DNA of 41,611 bases from Leyella stercorea (GTDB taxonomy: Bacteria; Bacteroidota; Bacteroidia; Bacteroidales; Bacteroidaceae). Position numbers and translations under genes: made by a program. The DNA lies in assembly GCF_021531355.1 (NCBI RefSeq), contig NZ_JADYTS010000020.1, positions 1-41,611 of the forward strand. Reading direction: 5' to 3'. Below are positions 9,143 to 17,045 of the stretch, one piece after another; positions within the stretch are counted from its first letter, which is position 1, and each line of letters opens with the position of its first letter. The notes beneath the pieces are model-generated. The model was not told the DNA's origin. It saw only the letters and a program-made list of their open reading frames with translations, and did not search any database.

Positions 9143-9223
9143 CAACACGTTTTTCCATCGGCCTTTGGGCTGATGAGCAAGATAGACTAAACAAAACATA
9201 AAACGAAAACAAATTAATAATAT

Positions 9224-10039
9224 ATGAAACAACAGAAAGCTTTGACACTCAAGACTCTAACAAAGAGTAATGTATGGGAATTGCAGGAGAATGACATCTT
9301 ACGTATGTGGGAATCGGCCAAAAAGGAATCTGATTTCAAGGACAACAAGAGACACTACTTCGATGTTATCAAAAGCGCTTTCGAAATAGAAGAGATAAAG
9401 ATTGACCGCCCTGAAGTAATCAAGAAATATGAAGCCCGCGACTTCAAGATTGGTTCGCTGGGTGCTGACGAAGGCGATAATAGCAAGTGGGCCATCAAGA
9501 AGCGTCAGATTATGCGCGTCACCGACCTTACATACGAGAACATACGTCACATCTCGGCTGCCAAGCTCATTGAGGTTCTCGACCGCAACTTTGGCGGTGG
9601 ATGGGACTCACTCTCGCAGAGCATTCAGGACATCATCGAGAGCGGATTCGACATCAGCACCACTACACTGCCCAAGGATCGTCTGCACAAGCCGGGCGGA
9701 ATGTACGAGAAGAAGGTGAACGACGGCTTTGAGGTGCTTGAGATTGCCAAGGGTGCATGGATTGAGGCCATCTTCGCTAAGGAGAAGCCTGAAATGGAGA
9801 AGCCGGTTGCAAGCCTCGAAAGCGAGACAACCAAGAAGGCTAAGAACTACGACGACGAAGACGATGAGGACGACGACGATCTCGATTTGCCGGACGACAA
9901 GTACGATGATGACGACGACGACGATACATTCGATGAGGACAAGCTCACAGAGGAGAGCTATCGCACCACATTCGATACCGACCCCGAAGACCTCAACCTT
10001 GAGGCAGAAGACGTTACCGACGACGATGACAATTATTAA
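9224..10039 (+). CDS. Unknown protein with aspartate-rich C-terminal tail
   Basis: 271 aa. I do not recognise a named family. The N-terminal 195 residues are soluble, mixed charged and look folded (WAIKKRQIMRV, LDRNFGGGWDSLSQSI, GMYEKKVNDGFEVLEIAKGA). The last 75 residues are extremely acidic, with runs such as DDEDDEDDDDLDL and DDDDDDDTFDED, and are probably disordered. Acidic tails of this type occur on nucleic-acid mimicking or RNA-polymerase-associated proteins, but that is only an analogy. There is no signal peptide, so it is likely cytosolic. It has its own promoter and a strong terminator, and codon use and GC content match the core genes, so it is probably vertically inherited. Confidence 0.8.
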   Translation: MKQQKALTLKTLTKSNVWELQENDILRMWESAKKESDFKDNKRHYFDVIKSAFEIEEIKIDRPEVIKKYEARDFKIGSLGADEGDNSKWAIKKRQIMRVTDLTYENIRHISAAKLIEVLDRNFGGGWDSLSQSIQDIIESGFDISTTTLPKDRLHKPGGMYEKKVNDGFEVLEIAKGAWIEAIFAKEKPEMEKPVASLESETTKKAKNYDDEDDEDDDDLDLPDDKYDDDDDDDTFDEDKLTEESYRTTFDTDPEDLNLEAEDVTDDDDNY

Positions 10040-10107
10040 TTTTGAATTTTGAATTTTGAATTGGTCGGCTAACGCCGATGTTGAATTTTCAATTTTTGAA
10101 TTAATAT
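10040..10107. repeat. Heptad AT repeat with GC hairpin (copy 1, half unit)
   Basis: Tandem TTTTGAA units, then GGTCGGCTAACGCCGA (CGGC/GCCG hairpin), then further TTGAATTTT-like units. It begins right at the stop codon of the acidic-tail gene. Confidence 0.8.
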
Positions 10108-10111
10108 ACAT

Positions 10112-10151
10112 AAAAGCGCTTGAACACAACATTTAGTGTTCAAGCGCTTTT
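10112..10151 (+). terminator. Rho-independent terminator
   Basis: A 16-bp stem (10112-10127 with 10136-10151) around an 8-nt loop, built on AAGCGCTTGAACAC, with A and T runs at the outer ends. It terminates the acidic-tail gene and may also serve the convergent minus-strand operon. Confidence 0.85.
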
Positions 10152-10154
10152 TTA

Positions 10155-10316
10155 GTTTCTAATTAGGAGTTAGTGCACTTTGCGAATTAGGAGTTTTGAA
10201 TTAGGAGTTAGTGCGCTTTGCGCATTAGGAATTATTCAATTATGAATTCTAAATTCGTCAATTCAAAATCGGCGAAGCCGACTAATTCAAAATTCAACAC
10301 TCAAAATTCAACATTC
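10155..10316. repeat. Heptad AT repeat with GC hairpins (copy 2)
   Basis: TTAGGAGTT and TTTTGAATT units with hairpin cores GTGCGCTTTGCGC and CGGCGAAGCCG, ending in the mirrored AATTCAAAATTCAACACTC form against the stop of the next gene. Confidence 0.75.
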
Positions 10317-11990
10317 TTATTTGTATTTCTTTATATACTCATCGGCACGCTGGTCGCCCAGAGTCTTGGCTCGTTGCAGACACTCCATAGCCTCAGGTTT
10401 CTTCTTCAGTCCTACGAGGGCTACACCCTTGATAAGTAGGGCGTCGGTGTTGTCGGCATCCAGCTGCAAGCAGAGGTCGGCAGTCTTCACAGCATTGTCG
10501 AGCATATTGACACGGAGCTGTAGCGAAGCCATCTCAGCCAGATAGATGGGGCGCATCTGCGGTTCACACACATAAGCAGCGTGTGCAATGTCGTTGAGAG
10601 CCACCTGATACTGACGTATGTTGACCTCACACTTGTAGCGTGTGAAGTAGAAATCGGCATTGGCACGACCATACATTATAGTATCGTAGGCGTTATAGTC
10701 GGCAAGTGCGCGGCGATAGTCCTTCATGGCATCGTACATCTGTCCGCGTGCAAGCACATACGGAGCAGCCACCGAAGTATACGGCTTGGTGCAACGTGCC
10801 ACAGCACTGTCAAGCAACACTATCAGTTCCTCATTCTTAGCACCAAGCTGAGCCTTACACTGGGCAGCCTCGTAGAACACCTCGCTATTGGCAAACGAAG
10901 TATTCGACAACTCATTGAATATATCGTAAGCCTTGGCATACTCACGCTTCGAGAAGAGTATCTGGGCAGCGCTGTGGCGATAAGCCAGCTGCGGGTCAAT
11001 CTTATAAGCCTCCTCTGCCTCACCGAGAGCCTTGTCCAGGGTCCACTCCTTATACAACGAGTCGTTGCTGTAGATAAGCTTCTGATACATCACACGCGAA
11101 TATTCGGCATGAGCCTCTGCCTTGTTTGTAGCATGCTTCAGCGCCTGCTTCATATCGGCATCGGCACCGGCAAAGTCGCCATTGCCGCTCTTGCGCAAAG
11201 CACTCGTAGTATAACCGTCAACATGCTGCGGGAACTTGGCGATATAGTCGGCGATGTAGCCCACATACTTGGCTGAATCCTGACGCTCCGAAGTAAGCAT
11301 AATCATCAGCAGTGCCTGCTTGCTGTCGTCGGGCAACTGCATACGTATAGCTGTCTTGTTGTAATCGGGACGAGCCACATCCAAAGAATTGAATGCCAAT
11401 GTCGTTGCAAAACGCGGGTCTACGGCATGTGTCTCGATGTTGGTCTCCGACTGCTGCAACAGTCCTATCACCTGACCGTTGGCATTGACAAACGGACTGC
11501 CAGCCACACCACTCTTGTCGTTATAGGCAAAAATGTAGTAAGCATACTTGTCCATAAACTTCTCGCTTCGCTCTACCGAATACTCGTCGGTCTTCACCTT
11601 CTTGTCGGCAAAGTTGACGAGCCACACCTTTGAGTTGGCAGGCACCGTTGCAGTAGCCATTGCAGCCGGCTGAGTCTTTGAAGCATCTACACGAAAACGG
11701 CACACGTCATACAATTCGTTTACGCCAACCAGTGTGCGTACATTATATGTCTTGCCATTGAAGTCGACCACCTCAGCACGCGCTGCCGTCGACAGTGCCG
11801 ACCATGGTGCAACAGCCTCACCGTCGGTCGATGTGAACACACCGTAAGTCTCGGCATTGCGGTTGCCGTTCGCGTCATAGCATACCAGACGGAACGTTGA
11901 CTTTGCAGCATTCTTGACTGCTGATGGCTGGGCAAACGATGCCATCGCCATAGCAAAGACTGCAAAGACAGTAACAAAAAATCGATTCAT
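10317..11990 (-). CDS. Exported degenerate trypsin-like / TPR repeat protein
   Basis: 557 aa. Signal peptide of about 20 residues ending FAQ. Residues 25-180 follow the HtrA/trypsin fold outline: GVFTSTDGEAVAPWSAL aligns to the strand that normally carries the catalytic His, DVCRFRV to the Asp strand, and GVAGSPFVNANGQVIG to the GNSGGP strand. The His position is Ser64 and the Ser position is Ala163, so it should be proteolytically inactive. Residues 200-555 are helical tetratricopeptide-type repeats (ALADYNAYDTIMYGRANAD and similar). It probably serves as a periplasmic scaffold. It lies 20 bp after recN, the last gene of the dnaN-recN run. Function unknown. Confidence 0.8.
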   Translation of the reverse strand: MNRFFVTVFAVFAMAMASFAQPSAVKNAAKSTFRLVCYDANGNRNAETYGVFTSTDGEAVAPWSALSTAARAEVVDFNGKTYNVRTLVGVNELYDVCRFRVDASKTQPAAMATATVPANSKVWLVNFADKKVKTDEYSVERSEKFMDKYAYYIFAYNDKSGVAGSPFVNANGQVIGLLQQSETNIETHAVDPRFATTLAFNSLDVARPDYNKTAIRMQLPDDSKQALLMIMLTSERQDSAKYVGYIADYIAKFPQHVDGYTTSALRKSGNGDFAGADADMKQALKHATNKAEAHAEYSRVMYQKLIYSNDSLYKEWTLDKALGEAEEAYKIDPQLAYRHSAAQILFSKREYAKAYDIFNELSNTSFANSEVFYEAAQCKAQLGAKNEELIVLLDSAVARCTKPYTSVAAPYVLARGQMYDAMKDYRRALADYNAYDTIMYGRANADFYFTRYKCEVNIRQYQVALNDIAHAAYVCEPQMRPIYLAEMASLQLRVNMLDNAVKTADLCLQLDADNTDALLIKGVALVGLKKKPEAMECLQRAKTLGDQRADEYIKKYK

Positions 11991-12010
11991 AATAAATATT
12001 CTATATACTT

Positions 12011-13687
12011 TTATTTCTTTTCTTTCATTAATAGCGACTTGGCGTTGTCTATAGCCGCCTGTGTCACGTCGCTACCGCTGAGCATTTGGGCTATCTCCGT
12101 TATGCGCTGGTCGGGCGTGAGCTGTGTCATCGTGCTCACCGTGCCACTCTCAGCCTCGTGCTTAGCCACCTTATAGTGTGTAGAGCCGTAAGCGGCAATC
12201 TGCGGCAGGTGGGTGATACAGATAACCTGTCGGTTCACTTCGCCCATGCCACGCATTATGTGCGCCATCTGCTCAGCCACGCGTCCGCTCACACCTGTGT
12301 CAATCTCGTCGAATATGATGGTAGGCAATCCTATTGCCTTGCTTATCATGGCCTTGAGCGACAGCATCACACGTGCAATCTCGCCACCCGAAGCTACCTG
12401 CGATACGGGCAGCATGTCGGTGCTCTTGTTGGCGCTGAATAGGAACATCACCTTGTCGACACCCTTCTGGGCAAGTTCGCCGGTAGTAATCTGCACCTTA
12501 AACCTTACATTAGGTATTCCCAGCGGAGCCAACAGCTTGGCAAGTTCGCCTTCTACCTCTACGGCAGCCTTGCGGCGCACCTCGCTCAGCACAGCAGCCT
12601 TCTGCGTGCACTCAGCCTTCAGCGCCTCAACACGTTGCTTGCACTCCTCCAGTCGCTCGTCGCTATTGTCGATGTTGCCGAGCTGGGCGTCGAGTTCAGC
12701 CTTCTTGGCTATAAGCTCCTCAACGGTAGCCACATGATATTTCTGCTGCAATGAGTATATGGTGTCGAGGCGTTCGGTAGTCTCGTTGTATTTCACGGGG
12801 TCGAACTCCACGTCATCGATGTGCGATGCAATCTCCTGCGAAATGTCCTTCAGTTCGACATAGCAGTTGTCCAGTCGGTCGGCCATTTCCTGCGCATCGT
12901 GATAGATGTCGGCTATGCTGCGCAACTGCGACGCACGCTGGCGCACCTCGTTCACGATGCTCATGTCCTCGCCCGCCAGACACTGGTCTGCCTCATGCAG
13001 CACACGCTTTATGTCCTCGGCATGACTCATCATCTCTGCCGTCTGTTCGAGCGTCTCCTGTTCGCCGTCTACAAGATTGGCATCGGCGAGTTCCTTCTGC
13101 TGAAAACGCAGGAAGTCCTCGTTCTCACGATTGCGCTCAATCTCCTCCTTCACACGTGCCAGTTCGTCCTGCGTCTTGCGATACTTACCGTACGACACCT
13201 GGTAGTCGGCCAATTGCTTCTTGTCGTGGGCGATGATGTCCACCACATTCAACTGGAAGTCCTCGCGATTGAGCAGCAGGTTCTGGTGCTGGCTGTGTAT
13301 GTCGATGAGCTGTTCGCCCAGTTCGCGTATCAGCGCCAGCGTCACCGGCGTGTCGTTGATGAAAGCCCGGCTCTTGCCGTTGGCGTTCACCTCGCGTCTG
13401 AGCAGACATTCCTCAGGCTCATAGTCGAGATCGTTGCGCTCGAAGAAGTCCTTCAGCACGTCCGAGTGATACACACTAAGGTCGAACGTTGCCTCGACGA
13501 TACACTTGTCGCGCCCACGCTTCACCATCTTGGTGTCCGCCCTATTGCCCAGCAACAGTCCGATAGCCCCGATGATGATACTCTTGCCGGCTCCCGTCTC
13601 GCCCGTGATAACGGAGAATCCGGGATAGAAGAGCATCTCCAGATGGTCTATAAGCGTAAAGTTTCTTATGTCAAGTTTTTTCAGCAT
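12011..13687 (-). CDS. recN: DNA repair ATPase RecN
   Basis: 558 aa, standard length. SMC-like ATPase with Walker A GETGAGKS (residues 29-36), a central coiled coil of about 200 residues rich in E, K and Q, ABC signature VASGGEIARVMLSLKA and Walker B IIFDEIDTGVSG (Asp460-Glu461). RecN is recruited early to double-strand breaks and aids end tethering and RecA-mediated repair. It begins 3 bp after the porD stop, and is therefore co-transcribed with dnaN, the exonuclease, coaBC and porD. No LexA-type operator is visible in the tight gap. Confidence 0.97.
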   Translation of the reverse strand: MLKKLDIRNFTLIDHLEMLFYPGFSVITGETGAGKSIIIGAIGLLLGNRADTKMVKRGRDKCIVEATFDLSVYHSDVLKDFFERNDLDYEPEECLLRREVNANGKSRAFINDTPVTLALIRELGEQLIDIHSQHQNLLLNREDFQLNVVDIIAHDKKQLADYQVSYGKYRKTQDELARVKEEIERNRENEDFLRFQQKELADANLVDGEQETLEQTAEMMSHAEDIKRVLHEADQCLAGEDMSIVNEVRQRASQLRSIADIYHDAQEMADRLDNCYVELKDISQEIASHIDDVEFDPVKYNETTERLDTIYSLQQKYHVATVEELIAKKAELDAQLGNIDNSDERLEECKQRVEALKAECTQKAAVLSEVRRKAAVEVEGELAKLLAPLGIPNVRFKVQITTGELAQKGVDKVMFLFSANKSTDMLPVSQVASGGEIARVMLSLKAMISKAIGLPTIIFDEIDTGVSGRVAEQMAHIMRGMGEVNRQVICITHLPQIAAYGSTHYKVAKHEAESGTVSTMTQLTPDQRITEIAQMLSGSDVTQAAIDNAKSLLMKEKK

Positions 13688-13690
13688 AAT

Positions 13691-14611
13691 CTATTCCTTT
13701 ATCTTTTCCCAAGCCGTATTCTGGCTGGCATTGATACCAAACAATATGTCGTAAACACTCTGTTTCTCCTTCTGCGTACCCTTGCCTCGATATATGTTGG
13801 CAAGTTCGTCGCGCTTGTAGTCGGTCCATATCTGCGGCAGCAGACTCAGCGGTCGGTCGGCATGTGCCTTCTTCAGGTCTTCCTCCAGCGCTGTCGTTAT
13901 GGCAGCACGTCCGCGGTCGGCGTTGGTCGCCATCACGTCGAGTCCGTTGCGATAGTAGTCGTACTGCAACTGGCGGAAAGGCTTCATCGCTCCGTCAAGA
14001 TAGTCGTTGATTATGGCGAATCGGTTACGGCTGCTGTCAAAAGCCTTCCATCCGGGATAGTTCAGATTCTGAGCATTGTTGGTCAGATTCATGCATTGCT
14101 GCAGCACATCCTCACCTCCCATCGGAGCAAACGAGTCGAGGTCGAGTCCGATAATCAGATAGGCGTAATAAGCCATGAGCGCCGTGAGCTGGTTGTCCAC
14201 CTGCTCCTCGTTGAACTGTATCTGGTCGAACTGCGCATACTCGAAGTTGAAGTCGTTGTCGGTATTGCTGTACAGCGTCGTGGTGTACGAGGCGTTGTAC
14301 ACGGGTCGGTTGGCTTGCACCACAGCCTTGCATGTGAACACATTCGATGCCTTGTCGTATTTAGTCACCGTTATGTTGAAGCTGCACTGTATGCGCTCAT
14401 TCTTGTAGAACTGCATACTGGTCCACTGGCGCTCGTTGACAAACCGCGTCAGATTCTGTTCGAGGTCATCGAACACTCTTGCGTCAGTGCCCTGCACCTG
14501 CGAGTGGTTGATGCTGATGCGTGCGTCGAGTTCCTGGGCATGCACGTCGGCACACCCCACCCCACACATCACGGCGGCAACAAACGATGTTAGCAATCGA
14601 ATTGACATCAT
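13691..14611 (-). CDS. porD: PorD-like type IX secretion protein (DUF4835)
   Basis: 306 aa. Signal peptide ending near DVHAQ, then the DUF4835 pattern: LDARISINHSQVQGTD at the mature N-terminus, FDDLEQNLTRFVNERQW, and the C-terminal YDILFGINASQNTAW. The Porphyromonas member PorD is needed for type IX secretion, the route that exports surface proteases across the outer membrane. The gene is periplasmic or outer-membrane associated. It is placed between coaBC and recN, an arrangement I recall as common in Bacteroidota. The first codons read MMSIRLL, so the start could be the second Met. Confidence 0.85.
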   Translation of the reverse strand: MMSIRLLTSFVAAVMCGVGCADVHAQELDARISINHSQVQGTDARVFDDLEQNLTRFVNERQWTSMQFYKNERIQCSFNITVTKYDKASNVFTCKAVVQANRPVYNASYTTTLYSNTDNDFNFEYAQFDQIQFNEEQVDNQLTALMAYYAYLIIGLDLDSFAPMGGEDVLQQCMNLTNNAQNLNYPGWKAFDSSRNRFAIINDYLDGAMKPFRQLQYDYYRNGLDVMATNADRGRAAITTALEEDLKKAHADRPLSLLPQIWTDYKRDELANIYRGKGTQKEKQSVYDILFGINASQNTAWEKIKE

Positions 14612-14632
14612 AATTATATATGTGTGTTATGA

Positions 14633-15841
14633 CTATTTGTGGCTTACTGTGGCCTCAATCTCGTCCACGATGTATTGAGCCGTCTCAGCCTTCGAGCACT
14701 TGGGATACTGCTTCTTGTCCTTACGGCTGATTATCTCTATCTGGTTGTCGTCGGTGCGGAAACACGTACCCTCGTTGCGCAGACTGTTGAGCACGATGAA
14801 GTCGGCATTCTTCTTTTCGAGCTTGCGCTGAGCGTTTGCCTCCTCGTCGTTGGTCTCAAGCGCAAAAGCCACAATGGTCTGGCGCTCGGTCTTTGCCTGT
14901 CCCAGAGCCGCAGCAATGTCGTGCGTAGGACACAGACGCATCACGAGGTCGTCCTTCTCGCGCTTTATCTTGCGGTCGGCAACGTCGGCTGGCTTGAAGT
15001 CAGCCACAGCAGCAGCCAGCACAGCCACGTCGGCATTGGCAAACTCGCGTGTGGCAGCCTGATACATCTCCTCACAGCTTTCCACGTCTACACGCCGTAT
15101 GCCGTCGTCGCATTTCAGGCTAACCGGACCGCACACTATCGTCACGTCGGCACCGCGTCGGCGACACTCCTCGGCAATGGCAAAACCCATCTTGCCGCTC
15201 GAGTAGTTGCCGATGAAGCGTACTGGGTCAATACGCTCATACGTAGGTCCGGCTGTTATCATCACCTTCTTGCCCACCAATGGCGAGTTGCTGTCCTTAC
15301 GGTCGAAGAATTCAGATATGCGGCGTGCTATCACAGCCGGCTCCTCCATACGTCCCTTACCCTCCAGTCCGCTTGCCAGAAAGCCGTCAGCCGGCTCAAT
15401 GATGTGGTTGCCATACGACAGCAGGGTCTGCATATTGGCCTGAGTAGACGGGTGTCGATACATGTCGAGGTCCATGGCAGGAGCTATGAACACCGGAGCC
15501 TTCATCGACAGATATGTAGTGATGAGCATATTGTCAGCCACGCCGTGCGCCATCTTGCCCATAGTGCTGGCAGTACACGGAGCTATCACCATTGCATCAG
15601 CCCACAGTCCGAGGTCGACATGCGAGTTCCATGTGCCGTCGCGCTGCGAGAAGAACTCGCTCACCACTGGCTTATGTGTCAGAGCCGACAGCGTAATGGG
15701 AGTGATAAACTCCTTACCGGCAGGTGTTATCACCACCTGCACCTCAGCTCCCTGCTTCACAAATTCGCGTATCAGCAGACACGACTTATAGGCGGCTATA
15801 GAGCCCGTTATGCCCAATACTATTTTCTTGCCCTTTAGCAT
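14633..15841 (-). CDS. coaBC: CoaBC: phosphopantothenoylcysteine synthetase/decarboxylase
   Basis: 402 aa from ATG 15841. The N-terminal CoaC flavoprotein half has GITGSIAAYKS, the active-site His in NSHVDLGLW, and PAMDLDMY (flavin binding). The substrate-loop cysteine position of CoaC reads LASGLEGKGRM, with Ser where the E. coli enzyme has Cys. The C-terminal CoaB half has ITAGPTYERIDPVRFIGN, SSGKMGFAIAEE and KIKREKDDL for CTP and phosphopantothenate. It makes 4'-phosphopantetheine from phosphopantothenate and cysteine in CoA synthesis. The frame runs 69 nt further upstream through an intergenic repeat; that extension (NNSKSARPTNSK) is repeat-derived and should not be annotated. Confidence 0.96.
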   Translation of the reverse strand: MLKGKKIVLGITGSIAAYKSCLLIREFVKQGAEVQVVITPAGKEFITPITLSALTHKPVVSEFFSQRDGTWNSHVDLGLWADAMVIAPCTASTMGKMAHGVADNMLITTYLSMKAPVFIAPAMDLDMYRHPSTQANMQTLLSYGNHIIEPADGFLASGLEGKGRMEEPAVIARRISEFFDRKDSNSPLVGKKVMITAGPTYERIDPVRFIGNYSSGKMGFAIAEECRRRGADVTIVCGPVSLKCDDGIRRVDVESCEEMYQAATREFANADVAVLAAAVADFKPADVADRKIKREKDDLVMRLCPTHDIAAALGQAKTERQTIVAFALETNDEEANAQRKLEKKNADFIVLNSLRNEGTCFRTDDNQIEIISRKDKKQYPKCSKAETAQYIVDEIEATVSHK

Positions 15842-15842
15842 A

Positions 15843-15997
15843 GTTTTGATTTTTGAGTTTTGAATTTTGAGTTTTGAATTGGTCGGCCTTGCCGATTTTG
15901 AGTTGTTCATTTTTGAATTGAAAATTCATAACTCAAAAATTCATAATCGCAGGCTAAGCCGCGACTAATTCAAAATTCAAAACTCAAAATTCCTAAT
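15843..15997. repeat. Heptad AT inverted repeat (copy 3)
   Basis: Left arm of TTTTGAG/TTTTGAA units, hairpin GGTCGGCCTTGCCGA, middle spacer, mirrored GC core GCAGGCTAAGCCGCG and right arm AATTCAAAACTCAAAATTC. It fills the gap between the exonuclease and coaBC. Confidence 0.85.
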
Positions 15998-16849
15998 TCA
16001 TTTATTAAATCCCTTCAGGCGGATGCGTGTCAGCACCTGCTTGGTGTTGAATGTGAAGTCGCCAGTCATCATCCAGCTGTAGTAGCCGGGGTCGGCACGC
16101 AGCACATCAGCCACCGAGCGTCCTCTGTACTTGCCGAAGTTGAACGCCTCAAACTTGCGTTCCTTGCCGTCCTTGTCGAGCAATGGCTTGCCATCGGCAC
16201 CGAGCAACGGTTTCCATACTATGCGACCGGCAAAGTCTACATTGTCGTTCTGCTTTGAGAATTCAGCCAGGAAGTCCATGTCGTTCTCCAGCACACGGTC
16301 GGGTTCCTCCTGTACGCCCGGAGCATACATGTCGAGCTCAGCCATGAGCACACGGTAGGTAGCCTCAGTATCCTCGTCGGCACGGTGAGCGGTGAAGTCG
16401 TCCTCCATCTTGCGTCCGCAGAAGAATTTGTATGCGGCAGCCAGATTGCGTCGTTCCATCTTGTGGAATATAGTCTGTGCGTCGATGAGTCGGCATTTCG
16501 AGAAGTCGAAGTCGATGCCGGCACGCAGAAATTCCTCGGCGAGCATCGGTATGTCGAAGTGGTTGGAATTGTATCCTGCAAAGTCGCAGTCCTTCATTTT
16601 CTCGTTCAGCTTCGGAGCAATCTCCTTGAATGTAGGTGCGTCCTTCACGTCGTCATTGCTGATGCCGGTCAGTTCGGTCACCTCCTGCGGAATGGCCTTG
16701 CCTGGATTTACGAGCAGGTTCTCGCGTCGTTCCTCGCCGTCGGGCATAACCTTAATGTAAGAAAGCTGGATTATGCGGTCGCGCACGAGGTCAAGTCCCG
16801 TTGTCTCAAGGTCGAAGACAACAAGGGGTCGTGTAAGATTTAGTTTCAT
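15998..16849 (-). CDS. DnaQ-family 3'-5' exonuclease
   Basis: 283 aa from ATG 16849. DEDDh exonuclease: Exo I VVFDLETTG (Asp13, Glu15), Exo II AGYNSNHFDIPML (Asp99), Exo III HRADED (His155, Asp160). The C-terminal part, FNFGKYRGRSVADV then YYSWMMTGDF, resembles the ExoX-type C-terminal domain. It is likely a repair or proofreading-type DNA exonuclease acting in the cytosol beside dnaN. The frame is open for 37 more codons upstream, but that stretch translates a dispersed repeat (NNSKSAKPTNS), so the start at MKLNLTRPLVV is preferred. Whether it is the replicative proofreading subunit is uncertain. Confidence 0.9.
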   Translation of the reverse strand: MKLNLTRPLVVFDLETTGLDLVRDRIIQLSYIKVMPDGEERRENLLVNPGKAIPQEVTELTGISNDDVKDAPTFKEIAPKLNEKMKDCDFAGYNSNHFDIPMLAEEFLRAGIDFDFSKCRLIDAQTIFHKMERRNLAAAYKFFCGRKMEDDFTAHRADEDTEATYRVLMAELDMYAPGVQEEPDRVLENDMDFLAEFSKQNDNVDFAGRIVWKPLLGADGKPLLDKDGKERKFEAFNFGKYRGRSVADVLRADPGYYSWMMTGDFTFNTKQVLTRIRLKGFNK

Positions 16850-16876
16850 TATATAATATAAACGACAGAGCCGCTG

Positions 16877-17038
16877 TATTAATTTTGAATTTTGAATTAG
16901 GAATGTTGAATTAGTCGGCTTTGCCGATTTTGAGTTGTTCAATGTTGAATTGATTGACAACTCTCAATTCGAAATTCTAAAATTCCTAATGCGCAAAGCG
17001 CACTAATTCAACATTCAACATTCCTAACTCCTAATTCT
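16877..17038. repeat. Heptad AT inverted repeat (copy 4)
   Basis: TTTTGAATT and GTTGAATT units, core AGTCGGCTTTGCCGA, then a mirrored arm with GCGCAAAGCGC and ATTCAACATTCAACATTCC. It separates dnaN from the exonuclease. Confidence 0.85.
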
Positions 17039-17045
17039 ATTTAAT

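Noticed and set aside
12821..14593. 590-codon plus-strand open frame opposite recN and porD
   Set aside because: It is an antisense shadow: both minus-strand genes have clear family motifs, while this translation is low-complexity Leu/Val/His-rich with no domain.
14639..15838. 399-codon plus-strand open frame opposite coaBC
   Set aside because: Covers coaBC exactly in antisense, with no promoter and no recognisable motifs.
15842..15910. N-terminal extension of CoaBC
   Set aside because: It translates the dispersed repeat; conserved CoaC sequence begins at MLKGKKIVLGITGS.
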